In this document: piece by piece, positions 8,251 to 17,649 of the stretch
Layout of the letters: each line of letters begins with the position of its first letter
Position numbering within the stretch: the first letter of the stretch is position 1
Assembly: GCA_013003075.1 (NCBI GenBank)
Contig: JABDLJ010000041.1
Span: forward strand, 1-53,510
Reading direction: 5' to 3'
DNA length: 53,510 bases
DNA from: Paracoccaceae bacterium
GTDB lineage: Bacteria > Pseudomonadota > Alphaproteobacteria > Rhodobacterales > Rhodobacteraceae
Translations under genes and position numbers: made by a program
Notes under the pieces: model-generated
What the model saw: the letters and a program-made list of their open reading frames with translations, nothing else
Database searches by the model: none
Told to the model about the DNA's origin: nothing

Positions 8251-10107
8251 ATGGACGATCAGAATAAGAACCTGATCCTGGCGACTGCGCTGAGCTTTCT
8301 TGTCATCCTCGTGTGGTTCGTGCTGTTCCCGCCGCCCGAGCCCGAGCCCGTCCAGGAGACCCCCACCACAGAGGCGCCGACGGTGCCCGGCGCGGCACCA
8401 CTCGCGGTGCCCCAGACGGGCGCCGAACCAAGCGCGCCGGCAGTGGCGGCCTCTGCGCCGGCGCAAGAGGCCGCCGCCGATGCGCCGCGGGTTACGATCG
8501 ACACGGGCAGCCTGGAAGGCTCGATCTCACTTCTGGGCGGCCGAATCGACGATCTGGCGCTGAAAGGATACCGCGAGACGCTTGACGACGGCTCGCCCAT
8601 CGTCACCTTGCTGATCCCCGAAGGCGAACCCGAAGCCTACTACGCCACCTATGGCTGGACCCCCACCGGCGGGCTGACCGGCGACGACGTGCCGGGCGCC
8701 TCGACGCTTTGGAGCGTTGCCGGCAACGACACACTGACAGCGCAAGACCCGGTCACCCTGGAATGGACGAGCCCGCAAGGCATGATCTTCCGGCGGCAGA
8801 TCGCGGTCGATGAAGACTTCCTTTTCACCGTGACTCAAAGCGTGGAGAACCCGACAGGCGCGCCGGTACGGCTTGGACCTTATGCGCGCGTCTTCCGCCA
8901 CGGCGAGCCAAGCGACCAGAAGGGCTTTTTCATCATCCACGAAGGCGCAATCCGCCAGAACGGGCAGGAACTGGAAGAGTTCGATTACGGCGATCTGCGC
9001 GACTTCGGGCCAGAGGCCGGTTGGGGCGCTTCGGCGGACGTAGTGAATGTCGAGGGCAACGGCTGGGTCGGCTTCACCGATCACTACTGGATGACTACGG
9101 TCGTCCCGGACGCCGGTCAGACCTTCAACGCCGCCCTGCAATACGTGCCCGGCAGCGATCTCTTCGTGGCCACGGCCAGCATGACGGCCGTTGATGTGCC
9201 GGCGGGCGGATCGGCCTCGGTGCAGACCAAGCTTTTCGCCGGTGCCAAGGAATGGGAGGCCATCCGCGAATACGAAAGCAGCGCCGGCATCTACCGCTTC
9301 ATCGACAGCATCGACTGGGGCTGGTTCTTCTTCCTGACAAAGCCGATTTTCTGGCTGTTGCACACGCTCAATGGCATCATCGGCAATATGGGCTGGTCGA
9401 TCATCACGCTGACGCTGATCATCAAGGCCATCCTGTTTCCGCTGGCCTACAAGTCGTACGTCTCTATGGCGAAGATGAAAGAGCTTCAGCCCGAGATGGA
9501 GAAGATCAAGGAACGCGCCGGCGACGACCGCCAGAAGCTGCAGCAAGAGATGATGTCGCTTTACAAGAAGGAAAAGGTCAATCCGGCCTCGGGCTGCCTG
9601 CCGATCCTCTTGCAGATCCCGATCTTCTTCTCGCTTTACAAGGTGATCTTCGTCACCATCGAGCTGCGCCACGCGCCCTGGTTCGGCTATTTCCAGGACC
9701 TGTCGTCGCCCGATCCAAGCTCGATCTACAACCTCTGGGGCGTCCTGCCCTGGGCCGCGCCCGAGCCGGGCAGCATCCTGGCACTGATCTTCATCGGCAT
9801 CCTGCCGCTCTTGCTGGGCATCTCGATGTGGCTGCAGCAGAAACTGAACCCCGCGCCGACAGATCCCACCCAAGCGATGATTTTCGCGTGGATGCCGTGG
9901 GTGTTCATGTTCATGCTGGGCAGCTTTGCCTCGGGCCTCGTGATCTACTGGATCGCTAACAACACGATCACCTTCACGCAGCAATACCTGATCATGCGAA
10001 GCCAGGGTTACAAACCGGACGTTTTCGGCAACATCATGGGCAGTTTCAAACGTGACAAGCCCGAACCACCGGAAGCCGCCAACAAGTCCAACAAGCCGAA
10101 GAAATGA
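8251..10107 (+). CDS. yidC: Membrane protein insertase YidC
   Basis: A 618-residue inner-membrane insertase of the Oxa1/YidC/Alb3 family. A first helix (residues about 7-27) is followed by a Pro/Ala/Glu-rich linker, a large periplasmic beta domain to about residue 350, then five C-terminal helices with the hallmark segments GWSIITLTLIIKAILFPL, the basic coiled-coil loop KMKELQPEMEKIKERAG, and NPASGCLPILLQIPIFFSLY. It inserts proteins with or without SecYEG. It overlaps the downstream MOSC gene by 4 bases (ATGA). Confidence 0.97.
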   Translation: MDDQNKNLILATALSFLVILVWFVLFPPPEPEPVQETPTTEAPTVPGAAPLAVPQTGAEPSAPAVAASAPAQEAAADAPRVTIDTGSLEGSISLLGGRIDDLALKGYRETLDDGSPIVTLLIPEGEPEAYYATYGWTPTGGLTGDDVPGASTLWSVAGNDTLTAQDPVTLEWTSPQGMIFRRQIAVDEDFLFTVTQSVENPTGAPVRLGPYARVFRHGEPSDQKGFFIIHEGAIRQNGQELEEFDYGDLRDFGPEAGWGASADVVNVEGNGWVGFTDHYWMTTVVPDAGQTFNAALQYVPGSDLFVATASMTAVDVPAGGSASVQTKLFAGAKEWEAIREYESSAGIYRFIDSIDWGWFFFLTKPIFWLLHTLNGIIGNMGWSIITLTLIIKAILFPLAYKSYVSMAKMKELQPEMEKIKERAGDDRQKLQQEMMSLYKKEKVNPASGCLPILLQIPIFFSLYKVIFVTIELRHAPWFGYFQDLSSPDPSSIYNLWGVLPWAAPEPGSILALIFIGILPLLLGISMWLQQKLNPAPTDPTQAMIFAWMPWVFMFMLGSFASGLVIYWIANNTITFTQQYLIMRSQGYKPDVFGNIMGSFKRDKPEPPEAANKSNKPKK

Positions 10108-10853
10108 CCGCGCGCCTGGGCGAGATCTGGCGCTACCCGGTCAAGAGTCACGGCCGCGAGGCGCTGACCGGCGTTGAGGTTACCGTTGGCGCCACTCTGC
10201 CGTGGGATCGCCACTGGGCGGTGGCGCACGAAGCCGCGATGGTGCCCGATATCGGCTGGTCGCCGTGCCAGGCATTCTCGCGCGGGGCCAAAGCTCCGGG
10301 ATTGATGGCGATTTGGTCTTCGCTCGACCCCGCCAGCTGCACGATCACCATGACCCATCCTGATCTTGGCTCGATCACCTTTCAGCCCGGCAAGGATGAC
10401 GCGGCGTTGCTGGACTGGTCCGCGCCGCTGATCCCTCAAGGGCGGGCACGCTCCGCCCGTATCGTTCGCGGCGGCAAGGTCGGCATGACCGACAGCGATT
10501 ATCCCTCGATCAGCATCCTTTCGACCAGTTCGCTGGATGCGCTTGGCGCAATGGCCGGCGCGCCGCTTGCGTCTGGACGGTTCCGGGGCAACCTGTGGAT
10601 CGACGGTCTGGCCCCTTGGGCCGAGACCGAATGGGTCGGCAAGACCCTTGTTATCGGCGATGTCCGCTTCGACATTCGCGAACGGATCGAGCGCTGCCGC
10701 GCCACCGAAGCCAACCCCGACACCGGGCAGCGCGACGAAAACGTTCTGGCGCATCTCGAAGCCGCCGGACAAGAGGCTTTCTTCGGGCTTCACGCCGTCG
10801 CGGCAAACTCCGGCACGATCAAGGTCGGTGACCGCGTCACCCTTGCCGCCTGA
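10104..10853 (+). CDS. MOSC domain-containing protein
   Basis: A 249-residue protein. The beta-strand-rich N-terminus IWRYPVKSHGREAL is typical of MOSC_N domains, and the C-terminal core has RFRGNLWIDGLAPWAE and a conserved Cys in IERCRATEANPDTG. MOSC proteins are predicted sulfur/molybdenum carriers related to the molybdenum cofactor sulfurase C-terminus. It is translationally coupled to yidC upstream and engB downstream, an arrangement with no obvious functional logic. Confidence 0.85.
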   Translation: MTARLGEIWRYPVKSHGREALTGVEVTVGATLPWDRHWAVAHEAAMVPDIGWSPCQAFSRGAKAPGLMAIWSSLDPASCTITMTHPDLGSITFQPGKDDAALLDWSAPLIPQGRARSARIVRGGKVGMTDSDYPSISILSTSSLDALGAMAGAPLASGRFRGNLWIDGLAPWAETEWVGKTLVIGDVRFDIRERIERCRATEANPDTGQRDENVLAHLEAAGQEAFFGLHAVAANSGTIKVGDRVTLAA

Positions 10854-11497
10854 TGCTGCCTTTTCCCCTTGCCGAACCGGACGATGCGGCCATCGAGGCA
10901 GGCCGCAAGCTTTTTGCCGGTGACACCGCGTTTGTCAAAGGCGTCGTTGCGATGGACGGGCTGCCGCCCGCCGACCGCATCGAGGTGTGCTTTGCCGGCC
11001 GGTCGAATGTCGGGAAATCCTCTCTTATCAACGCACTCACCGGCCGACGCGGGATGGCGCGCGCCTCCAACACACCCGGTCGCACGCAAGAGATCAACTA
11101 TTTCACGCAAGGGCCCGAACACTACCTGGTGGACTTGCCCGGCTATGGCTTTGCCAATGCCCCGGTGAAGGTGGTCGAGAAATGGCAACGGCTTCTGAAG
11201 TCCTACCTGGCGGGGCGCCAAACGCTGCGGCGGGCCTTCGTGCTGATCGATGCGCGGCACGGTGTCAAACCTGTCGATGACGAGATCATGGGCCTGCTCG
11301 ACAAGGCTGCCGTGACGTTCGAGGTGGTGCTGACCAAGGCCGACAAGGTCAAAGCGGCCGAACGCGAGGCGATGCTGGCGCAGGTCCGCGGCGCGCTGGC
11401 AAACCATCCGGCGGCCTTTCCTCAGATGGTGCTGACGTCTTCGGAGAAGGGCGCAGGCATCGATAGCTTGCGCGGGATCATCGCAACGCTGGTCTGA
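10853..11497 (+). CDS. engB: Ribosome biogenesis GTP-binding protein EngB (YihA/YsxC)
   Basis: A 214-residue TRAFAC GTPase for large-subunit assembly. G1 is AGRSNVGKSS, G2 is NTPGRTQ, G3 is DLPGYGFA, G4 is TKADK and G5 is SSEKGAG. Length matches the family. Its ATG shares one base with the stop codon of the MOSC gene, so the two are probably coupled. Confidence 0.95.
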   Translation: MLPFPLAEPDDAAIEAGRKLFAGDTAFVKGVVAMDGLPPADRIEVCFAGRSNVGKSSLINALTGRRGMARASNTPGRTQEINYFTQGPEHYLVDLPGYGFANAPVKVVEKWQRLLKSYLAGRQTLRRAFVLIDARHGVKPVDDEIMGLLDKAAVTFEVVLTKADKVKAAEREAMLAQVRGALANHPAAFPQMVLTSSEKGAGIDSLRGIIATLV

Positions 11498-11563
11498 GGA
11501 GTGCCCCCGCCCCCTTGAGCGCCGCTGCCCAAGGCCGTAACAGGGGCCTTGGAGAGACACTTG

Positions 11564-12442
11564 ATGAAAAAGCAAACCGCCATGAGACGCGACTGGATCG
11601 CCACCGCCCGAACCCTATCCGAAGCGCTGCCCTACCTGCAGCGCTATGACGGCGCGACCGTTGTCATCAAGTTCGGCGGTCACGCCATGAGCGACGATGC
11701 CGCGATGGACAGCTTCGCCCGCGACATCGCGCTGATGCAGCAGGTTGGCGTCAATCCGGTGGTCGTGCATGGCGGCGGCCCGATGATCAACGAGATGCTG
11801 GACAAGCTGAAGATCAAGTCGGAGTTCGTGAACGGCAAGCGCGTTACCGACGCCGCCACCGTCGAGGTGGTCGAAATGGTGCTGTCAGGGCAGGTCAACA
11901 AGCGCATCGTGCAAGCCATCAATGCGCAGGGCGGCAAGGCCGTGGGCCTGTCGGGCAAGGATGCCAACGTGATGGTCTGCACCCAGACCAATCCCGATCT
12001 GGGCTTCGTCGGCACGCCCGCGAAGATGAACCCCGCCTTCCTGCGCTCGCTTGCCGAAGCGGATACGATCCCGGTCATTGCACCGATCGGGGCGGGCACG
12101 AACGGCGAGACTTTCAACGTGAACGGAGACACCGCCGCTGGCGCAATCGCAGCCAGCCTCGAAGCAGACCGGCTTTTGCTGCTCACCGATGTGGAGGGGG
12201 TCAAGAACAGCGCCGGCGAGGTCGTCACCGAGTTGACGCCCAAGCAGATCCGCGCGTTGACCGCAGATGGCACCATCGCCGGCGGCATGATCCCCAAGAC
12301 CGAGACCGCCCTGATGGCGATCGAGGGCGGCGTACGCGCCGTTGTCATCCTGGACGGCCGGGCGCCCAATGCCTGCCTGCTGGAGCTTTTCACCGACCAC
12401 GGTGCGGGTAGCCTGATCCGCGCCCCGCGCGATGACGGCTGA
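11564..12442 (+). CDS. argB: Acetylglutamate kinase
   Basis: About 292 residues of the amino-acid kinase family. It phosphorylates N-acetylglutamate in the second step of arginine synthesis. Visible motifs are VIKFGGHAM near the N-terminus, [21 protein letters not shown] (substrate/ATP binding) and AGGMIPKTE near the C-terminus. The ATG at 11564 has GGAGAG about 7 bases upstream. No other arg gene is nearby; the end overlaps the ferredoxin-like gene by 11 bases. Confidence 0.96.
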   Translation: MKKQTAMRRDWIATARTLSEALPYLQRYDGATVVIKFGGHAMSDDAAMDSFARDIALMQQVGVNPVVVHGGGPMINEMLDKLKIKSEFVNGKRVTDAATVEVVEMVLSGQVNKRIVQAINAQGGKAVGLSGKDANVMVCTQTNPDLGFVGTPAKMNPAFLRSLAEADTIPVIAPIGAGTNGETFNVNGDTAAGAIAASLEADRLLLLTDVEGVKNSAGEVVTELTPKQIRALTADGTIAGGMIPKTETALMAIEGGVRAVVILDGRAPNACLLELFTDHGAGSLIRAPRDDG

Positions 12443-13088
12443 TCTGGCGCAGATCGCCCGCGCCGCGGGGGCCGTACATCTGGAAATCATGGGCGCCTTC
12501 GCGCCGCAGCCCGGCGACGCCGCGCCGGATGGCTGCAAAACCATTGTCCTGCTTGGCCCAGCCGAGCCGGGCTTCTGGGCCCATGTCACCGCCCAGCCCG
12601 AGTTCGCAGACGGCACCAAGGACCCTCTTGATCGCTGGTCGCGCCGGATTGTCGGCGATCTGGCGCAATCCTTGACCGCCGCAGCGCTCTTTCCGTTTGG
12701 CGGCCCGCCTTATCAGCCCTTCATCCGCTGGGCGCTTGCCTCGGGGCGGGCGTGGCTGTCACCGGTGGGTCTTCTGGTTCATGAGCGCGCCGGCCTGATG
12801 GTCTCTTACCGCGGCGCGCTGGCCTTCGATCACGAAATTTCGGTGACGCCAGGCGGGCTTAACCCTTGTAATAGCTGCGCGGCGCGCCCATGTCTCAGCG
12901 CGTGTCCGGTTGGCGCGCTATCGGCGGCGCCATTCGATGCGGTGGCGTGTCACGATTACCTTGAGACCGTGCCGGGGCAGGATTGCCTGACGGGCGGGTG
13001 CAAGGTGCGCCGAAGCTGCCCGGCCGGACAGACTTATTCCCGGCTGCCCGCGCAGTCGGCCTATCATATGAGCTATTTTCACCGATGA
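12432..13088 (+). CDS. Ferredoxin-like 4Fe-4S protein
   Basis: A 218-residue cytoplasmic protein. A cysteine cluster in the C-terminal third, [20 protein letters not shown], is a 4Fe-4S ferredoxin motif, followed by further Cys in [21 protein letters not shown]. The overall layout, with [16 protein letters not shown] before the cluster, resembles a group of short alphaproteobacterial Fe-S proteins related to the C-terminal part of epoxyqueuosine reductase, but the cobalamin domain is absent. The function is unknown. It sits between argB and the SixA-like gene with overlaps on both sides. Confidence 0.75.
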   Translation: MTADLAQIARAAGAVHLEIMGAFAPQPGDAAPDGCKTIVLLGPAEPGFWAHVTAQPEFADGTKDPLDRWSRRIVGDLAQSLTAAALFPFGGPPYQPFIRWALASGRAWLSPVGLLVHERAGLMVSYRGALAFDHEISVTPGGLNPCNSCAARPCLSACPVGALSAAPFDAVACHDYLETVPGQDCLTGGCKVRRSCPAGQTYSRLPAQSAYHMSYFHR

Positions 13089-13588
13089 GCCTGACCCTGA
13101 TCCTTACCCGCCATGCCAAATCCAGCTGGCAAGACCCGTCGCTCGATGATTTCGACCGGCCGCTGAACGATCGCGGGCGCAAATCGGCGGGCGCGGTTGG
13201 CACTTGGCTGGCCGGGCACGATCTAGTCCCGGGAGAAGTGATCCTGTCCGGCGCCCGGCGAACCGTGGATACCTGGTCCTTGATCGCAGAGCACCTGGAG
13301 GGCGCTGTTGCGATGCACAGCGACCCGGCGCTCTACCACGCCAGTGCGCAATCGATGCTGTCGGTCGCGCAGACGGGATCGGCCCGGACCCTCATGCTGA
13401 TCGGGCACAACCCCGGCATCGCCGACTTCGCGGCGCGCCTCGTAGCAGAGGCCCCGGATCACCCGCAATTCGACAAATACCCGACCTGCGCGACGCTCGT
13501 TCTGGGCTTTGAGGCGAAGGGCTGGAAAGATATCGGCTGGGGAGACGGCCAGGTGCGCCATTTCGTGGTCCCGCGCGAGTTGGGCTAG
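13085..13588 (+). CDS. SixA-like histidine phosphatase family protein
   Basis: A 167-residue member of the histidine (RHG) phosphatase superfamily. The catalytic motif LTRHAKS is at the N-terminus (phospho-accepting His at about residue 10). Supporting residues lie in FDRPLNDRGR and the second catalytic His in LMLIGHNPGIADF. Length and motifs fit SixA-type phosphohistidine phosphatases. The target protein cannot be inferred. The ATG overlaps the stop of the ferredoxin-like gene (ATGA). Confidence 0.88.
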   Translation: MSLTLILTRHAKSSWQDPSLDDFDRPLNDRGRKSAGAVGTWLAGHDLVPGEVILSGARRTVDTWSLIAEHLEGAVAMHSDPALYHASAQSMLSVAQTGSARTLMLIGHNPGIADFAARLVAEAPDHPQFDKYPTCATLVLGFEAKGWKDIGWGDGQVRHFVVPRELG

Positions 13589-13594
13589 CGCCGC

Positions 13595-13948
13595 CTAAAG
13601 CTGGGACTGGAACGACAGGTTCAGACCGCCCGGCATCATCAGATAGTAAAGCCGCTCACCATGAGCATCGGTCGGCCCCACCGGCGACAGGCCGTTTTCG
13701 CGCGCATGGCTGGCAAAGGCATCGGCATCATCGACCACAAGCTGCAACATCATGCCTTCGGGCATCCCCTCGCCCGACGGCCAGATCTCGATCCAACTGG
13801 AATCCACTGCCGGAAAGACAGCGCCGGAGAACGTGTGTTCCCCGGCGCCAAATCCCTGTTCCAGTCCCAGGCGTGCAAACGCATCCGCCAGGCTGGCTGC
13901 ATCCTTGTCCTTGGCAACCGAACAGAACCGGATGCCAAGCAGTCTCAT
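13595..13948 (-). CDS. VOC (glyoxalase/bleomycin resistance) superfamily protein
   Basis: A 117-residue protein with the beta-alpha-beta-beta-beta pattern of the vicinal oxygen chelate fold: MRLLGIRFCSVA at the start, an Ala-rich helix, EIWPSGE, MMLQLVVDDADAFASHARENG and the closing YYLMMPGGLNLSF. The usual metal ligands are not obvious, so enzymatic activity is uncertain. The ATG at 13948 lies one base past the stop of the ABC ATPase gene, so it may be the last gene of the aap transcript. Confidence 0.75.
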   Translation of the reverse strand: MRLLGIRFCSVAKDKDAASLADAFARLGLEQGFGAGEHTFSGAVFPAVDSSWIEIWPSGEGMPEGMMLQLVVDDADAFASHARENGLSPVGPTDAHGERLYYLMMPGGLNLSFQSQL

Positions 13949-13949
13949 G

Positions 13950-14729
13950 TCAGTGCCCCAGAATCTGCGACAGGAACAACTTGGTCCGATCCGATTTGGG
14001 ATTGTTGAAGAATTCTTCGGGCTCGTTCTGCTCGACGATCTGGCCGGCATCCATGAAGATCACGCGGTTGGCGACCTGGCGGGCGAACCCCATCTCGTGG
14101 GTCACGCAGAGCATCGTCATGCCCTCTTCGGCCAGCTCGATCATGGTGTCGAGCACTTCCTTGATCATCTCTGGGTCAAGTGCCGAGGTCGGCTCGTCGA
14201 AGAGCATGATGCGCGGCCGCATGCACAGCGAGCGGGCGATCGCCACACGCTGCTGCTGACCGCCCGAAAGCTGACCGGGATACTTGTCGGCCTGCTCGGG
14301 GATCTTGACCTTCTTCAGGAAGTGCATCGCCGTCTCTTCGGCCTCCCGCTTGGGGATCTTGCGCACCCAGATCGGCGCCAGCGTGCAGTTCTCCAGAATG
14401 GTCAGGTGCGGAAAGAGGTTGAAGTGCTGAAAGCACATGCCCACTTCCGAGCGGATCGTGTCGATGTTTTTCAGATCCGATGACAGCAACGTGCCGTCCA
14501 CCGTAATGGTGCCTTTCTGGTGCTCTTCCAGCGCGTTGATGCAGCGGATAAGGGTCGACTTGCCCGAACCCGAAGGCCCGCAAATCACGATCCGCTCACC
14601 GCGTTGCACGGTAAGGTCGATGTCGCGCAGCACGTGGAACGTACCGTACCACTTGTTCATGTTGCGGATTTCGATGGCGACCTCGTCCGAGATGCCCATC
14701 TTGCCTGGTGCTTGATCCGTCATAGCCAT
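13950..14729 (-). CDS. aapP: General L-amino acid ABC transporter, ATP-binding protein
   Basis: A 259-residue ABC ATPase of the polar amino acid family: Walker [11 protein letters not shown]-loop [10 protein letters not shown], signature [13 protein letters not shown], Walker [13 protein letters not shown] and the switch His in VTHEMGF. Together with the two permeases and the binding protein upstream it makes a complete importer. It follows aapM by 15 bases. Confidence 0.93.
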   Translation of the reverse strand: MAMTDQAPGKMGISDEVAIEIRNMNKWYGTFHVLRDIDLTVQRGERIVICGPSGSGKSTLIRCINALEEHQKGTITVDGTLLSSDLKNIDTIRSEVGMCFQHFNLFPHLTILENCTLAPIWVRKIPKREAEETAMHFLKKVKIPEQADKYPGQLSGGQQQRVAIARSLCMRPRIMLFDEPTSALDPEMIKEVLDTMIELAEEGMTMLCVTHEMGFARQVANRVIFMDAGQIVEQNEPEEFFNNPKSDRTKLFLSQILGH

Positions 14730-14744
14730 GTGTCCGGCCCCTTA

Positions 14745-16292
14745 TCAGCGATGATCGGTCTGAAGCTGCCGCTCCAACCATTGTGAGTATTGCGAAATCG
14801 AGTAGCAAACGATGAAGAAGAGCATGGCGCCGAAGCCGTACACTTCCCAATAGACGCTGATCCACTCGGTCGAGTTCTGGATGGGTCCGCGGATCATCCC
14901 CACCAGGTCGAACATCGAGATGATCGACACCAGCGTCGTATCCTTGAAGAGGCCCACGGCGACGTTCACGATGCCCGGGATCGAGATCTTCAGGGCCTGC
15001 GGCAGGATGATGAGGCGCATGGACCGCGCGTAATCCAGGCCAAGGCTGTCGGCGGCCTCGTACTGCCCCTTCGGCAGGGCTGCGAGACCCCCGCGGATCA
15101 CCTCGGCGATATAGGCCGCCGAGAACATCGTGATCATGATGATCACCCGCAGGATCAGATCGAAGTTCGATTCCGGCGGCATGAAGTAGGCCAGCATCAC
15201 GTTTGCCACGAAGAGAAGCGTGATCAGCGGAACGCCCCGAATGAACTCGATGAAGACGACGCAGACGCCCTTGATCAGCGGCATGTTGGACTGCCGGCCC
15301 AGCGCCAGCACGATGCCCAGCGGAAGCGACAGCGACACGCAGACCGTGCCCAGGATCATGTTCAGCATGAAGCCGCCCAGATCGCGCGAGGCAACCGCCT
15401 GAAGCTCGATCGGGATCACCGCGTTCAGGCCAGACGCAATCGGGGCCAGCAGGTAGACGAGCGCTGCGTAGATGAAAAGCAGCGCGGTCACGACCGAAAC
15501 CAGCCCGCCATCCTCGTAGCTGTTGTAAATCGCGTAACCGACGAACATCCCCATCGGGATAAAGAACACGAACGTGAAGATCGCCAGCAGCCAGAAGACG
15601 CCATAGGCGAACGACGTACCCAGCGAGGCCGTGCCGATCGAGTTGGCGATGAACACCAGCTCTTTGGCACCGATGAACAGCAGGTAGGACAGGCCCACGC
15701 CGCAGATCATGCCGATCGCCGCGGCAACCATCTGCCGCATGTTGACCGGGATCTGCGAAGAGACCGCCCGGAAGACAAGCCCGGTCGCGATGATGATGCC
15801 AAGGATCGTCATGGGCAGCCATAGCGAGCCGCCCCAGATCAGCCAGTAGGCCACGAAGGGATAAAGCGCGGTGAACAGCAACAGCCGGCGCGGCAGCTTG
15901 CTGAACAGCGCCGGCGCGGCTGCGCCAAGCAGCAGGATAAACGCCACGACGATGCGCCAATAGCCGTCTGGCGGGTACTTGAAGCCAAAGAGCAGGTGGT
16001 CCCAGCGATCGACCAGAACAGCGAAACAGGCCCCGGTCGCACCGCCAAGGACATCGCGGCATTCACGAATGCTGGCCGCGTCCCAGACCCCGTTGAAGAA
16101 CCACGGGAACACGAAGAACAGGATGCGCGCGACGAAGTAGAAGGCGACAACGGTCAGAAGCGTGTTGAACCAGCCTGAAAACAGGTTCTCGCGCACCCAC
16201 TTGATCGCGCCGGTTTCGGTGACCGGCGGCGGCGCGGGTGGAAGCTCTGTCTCGCGGACGAAGGCGACGCTTTGTGCATGAGTGTCAGACAT
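14745..16292 (-). CDS. aapM: General L-amino acid ABC transporter, permease AapM
   Basis: A 515-residue inner-membrane permease. The C-terminal third carries the HEAAM-like transporter domain with the EAA loop EAADSLGLDYARSMRLIILPQALKISIPG. It is longer than the roughly 380-430 residues usual for AapM: the middle (about residues 150-290) holds several extra hydrophobic segments such as GVFWLLAIFTFVFFIPMGMF and ALLFIYAALVYLLAPIA. The assignment rests on position between aapQ and aapP and on the C-terminal domain. Confidence 0.88.
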   Translation of the reverse strand: MSDTHAQSVAFVRETELPPAPPPVTETGAIKWVRENLFSGWFNTLLTVVAFYFVARILFFVFPWFFNGVWDAASIRECRDVLGGATGACFAVLVDRWDHLLFGFKYPPDGYWRIVVAFILLLGAAAPALFSKLPRRLLLFTALYPFVAYWLIWGGSLWLPMTILGIIIATGLVFRAVSSQIPVNMRQMVAAAIGMICGVGLSYLLFIGAKELVFIANSIGTASLGTSFAYGVFWLLAIFTFVFFIPMGMFVGYAIYNSYEDGGLVSVVTALLFIYAALVYLLAPIASGLNAVIPIELQAVASRDLGGFMLNMILGTVCVSLSLPLGIVLALGRQSNMPLIKGVCVVFIEFIRGVPLITLLFVANVMLAYFMPPESNFDLILRVIIMITMFSAAYIAEVIRGGLAALPKGQYEAADSLGLDYARSMRLIILPQALKISIPGIVNVAVGLFKDTTLVSIISMFDLVGMIRGPIQNSTEWISVYWEVYGFGAMLFFIVCYSISQYSQWLERQLQTDHR

Positions 16293-16293
16293 C

Positions 16294-17511
16294 CTAGCGC
16301 TCCTTCAGCTTCATGGCGTTGTTGTAGATGTTCATGAAGAACGAGATCAGCAGGCTGATGGTCAGGTAGAACAGCATCAGCAGCAGAACTGCCTCGATCG
16401 CCCGGCCGGTCTGAAGCAGCGTGATGCCGCCCAGCGTACCGGTAAGGTCCATGTAGCCCACGGCAATGGCGAGTGAGGAGTTCTTCGTGATGTTGAGGTA
16501 TTGCGAGATCAGCGGCGGGATGATGACCCGCAGCGCCTGCGGCAGCACCACCAGGTTCATGATCCGGCCCGGGCGAAGGCCCAATGCCGCAGCGGCCTCT
16601 GTCTGGCCCTTCGAGATGGCCAGGATACCGGCGCGGACGTTCTCGGCGATGAAGGCGCCGGTGTAGATCGCAAGCGCGAACCACAGCGCGATCAGTGAGC
16701 CGCGGATCGTCGTGCCGCCCTGGAAGTTGAAGCCCTTCAGTTCGGGATATTCCAAGGTAATCGGGCCGCCCAGAACGATCTGGGCAAGAATGGCGGGGAT
16801 GAAAAAGAGCCCCACGGACGGCCATAAGGTCGGGATCAGCCGGCCATGATCGAAAAGCTGTTTGCGCGCATAGCGACGGAAGAAGAAGATGCCGATGATC
16901 GAGGCGATGAAGATGCCGATAACCAGCATCGAGCCGTCGCCCAGCAACGGCTTGGGCATGAAGACACCGCGGTTGGTGACCGCCACGCTGTCAAACAGCA
17001 TCATCGAGGCCGTCGGGTCCTCGCCGCGGAAGTCGCGCGGGGCGGGCGTGGCCGAGATCATGATGGAAAAGATGATCAGGATCCAGATCAGCACCGGCAC
17101 GTTGCGGAACATCTCGACATAGATCGCCATGATCTTGCGCACCAGCCAGTTCGGCGACAGGCGCAGAACACCGGCGACGACGCCAATCACGGTGGCCGTG
17201 ATACAGCCCAGGATCGCGACGATCAGCGTGTTCAGCAGCCCCACAATCGCGGCGCGGCCATGCGTGTCCGTGCTTTCATAGGGGATCGGACGTTGGTTGA
17301 TGTCGTACCCGGCCTGCGCTCCCAGAAAATCGTAGCTGATATTCAACCCCGCCTCGGCGAGGTTGCGCACCAGGTTGCCGCCGATGAAGGCCATCGTGGC
17401 AATGATCGCAACAAGCGCGATGAACTGGAATGTGAGCGATCGGTACCGCGTGTCGTTCAACAGCATCGAGGGCCGGAACGACTCCTTTATGGGGTCGGCG
17501 AGTGTAGCCAT
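16294..17511 (-). CDS. aapQ: General L-amino acid ABC transporter, permease AapQ
   Basis: A 405-residue permease with about eight membrane segments. The N-terminal segment FQFIALVAIIATMAFIGGNL is followed by the conserved GLLNTLIVAILGCITATVIG start of the transporter domain and an EAA loop in EAAAALGLRPGRIMNLVVLPQALRV. It is separated from aapJ by a 138-base gap with a strong hairpin and from aapM by one base. Confidence 0.9.
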   Translation of the reverse strand: MATLADPIKESFRPSMLLNDTRYRSLTFQFIALVAIIATMAFIGGNLVRNLAEAGLNISYDFLGAQAGYDINQRPIPYESTDTHGRAAIVGLLNTLIVAILGCITATVIGVVAGVLRLSPNWLVRKIMAIYVEMFRNVPVLIWILIIFSIMISATPAPRDFRGEDPTASMMLFDSVAVTNRGVFMPKPLLGDGSMLVIGIFIASIIGIFFFRRYARKQLFDHGRLIPTLWPSVGLFFIPAILAQIVLGGPITLEYPELKGFNFQGGTTIRGSLIALWFALAIYTGAFIAENVRAGILAISKGQTEAAAALGLRPGRIMNLVVLPQALRVIIPPLISQYLNITKNSSLAIAVGYMDLTGTLGGITLLQTGRAIEAVLLLMLFYLTISLLISFFMNIYNNAMKLKER

Positions 17512-17613
17512 CTGGGACGTTCCCTATTCTGCCTGGCGCTATCGAAGTGCACGTCATTGGCGCGTGCAGGTGCCAGCTTTTGTGGTCGTCGGTCGTGGTC
17601 GAATTCAGATGCG

Positions 17614-17639
17614 AAAAGGGCGCCCGAGAGCGCCCTTTT
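17614..17639 (-). terminator. Hairpin with T-run between aapJ and aapQ
   Basis: On the minus strand a 10-bp perfect stem AAAAGGGCGC/GCGCCCTTTT closes a 6-base loop and ends in T4. It begins 11 bases after the aapJ stop and precedes aapQ. It is probably a partial terminator or 3' stabiliser that lets the binding protein be made in excess of the membrane parts. Confidence 0.7.
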
Positions 17640-17649
17640 CAAGTATGTC

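Noticed and set aside
8527..9984. Minus-strand 485-codon open frame opposite yidC
   Set aside because: Antisense shadow; composition rich in His/Arg/Gln with no domain.
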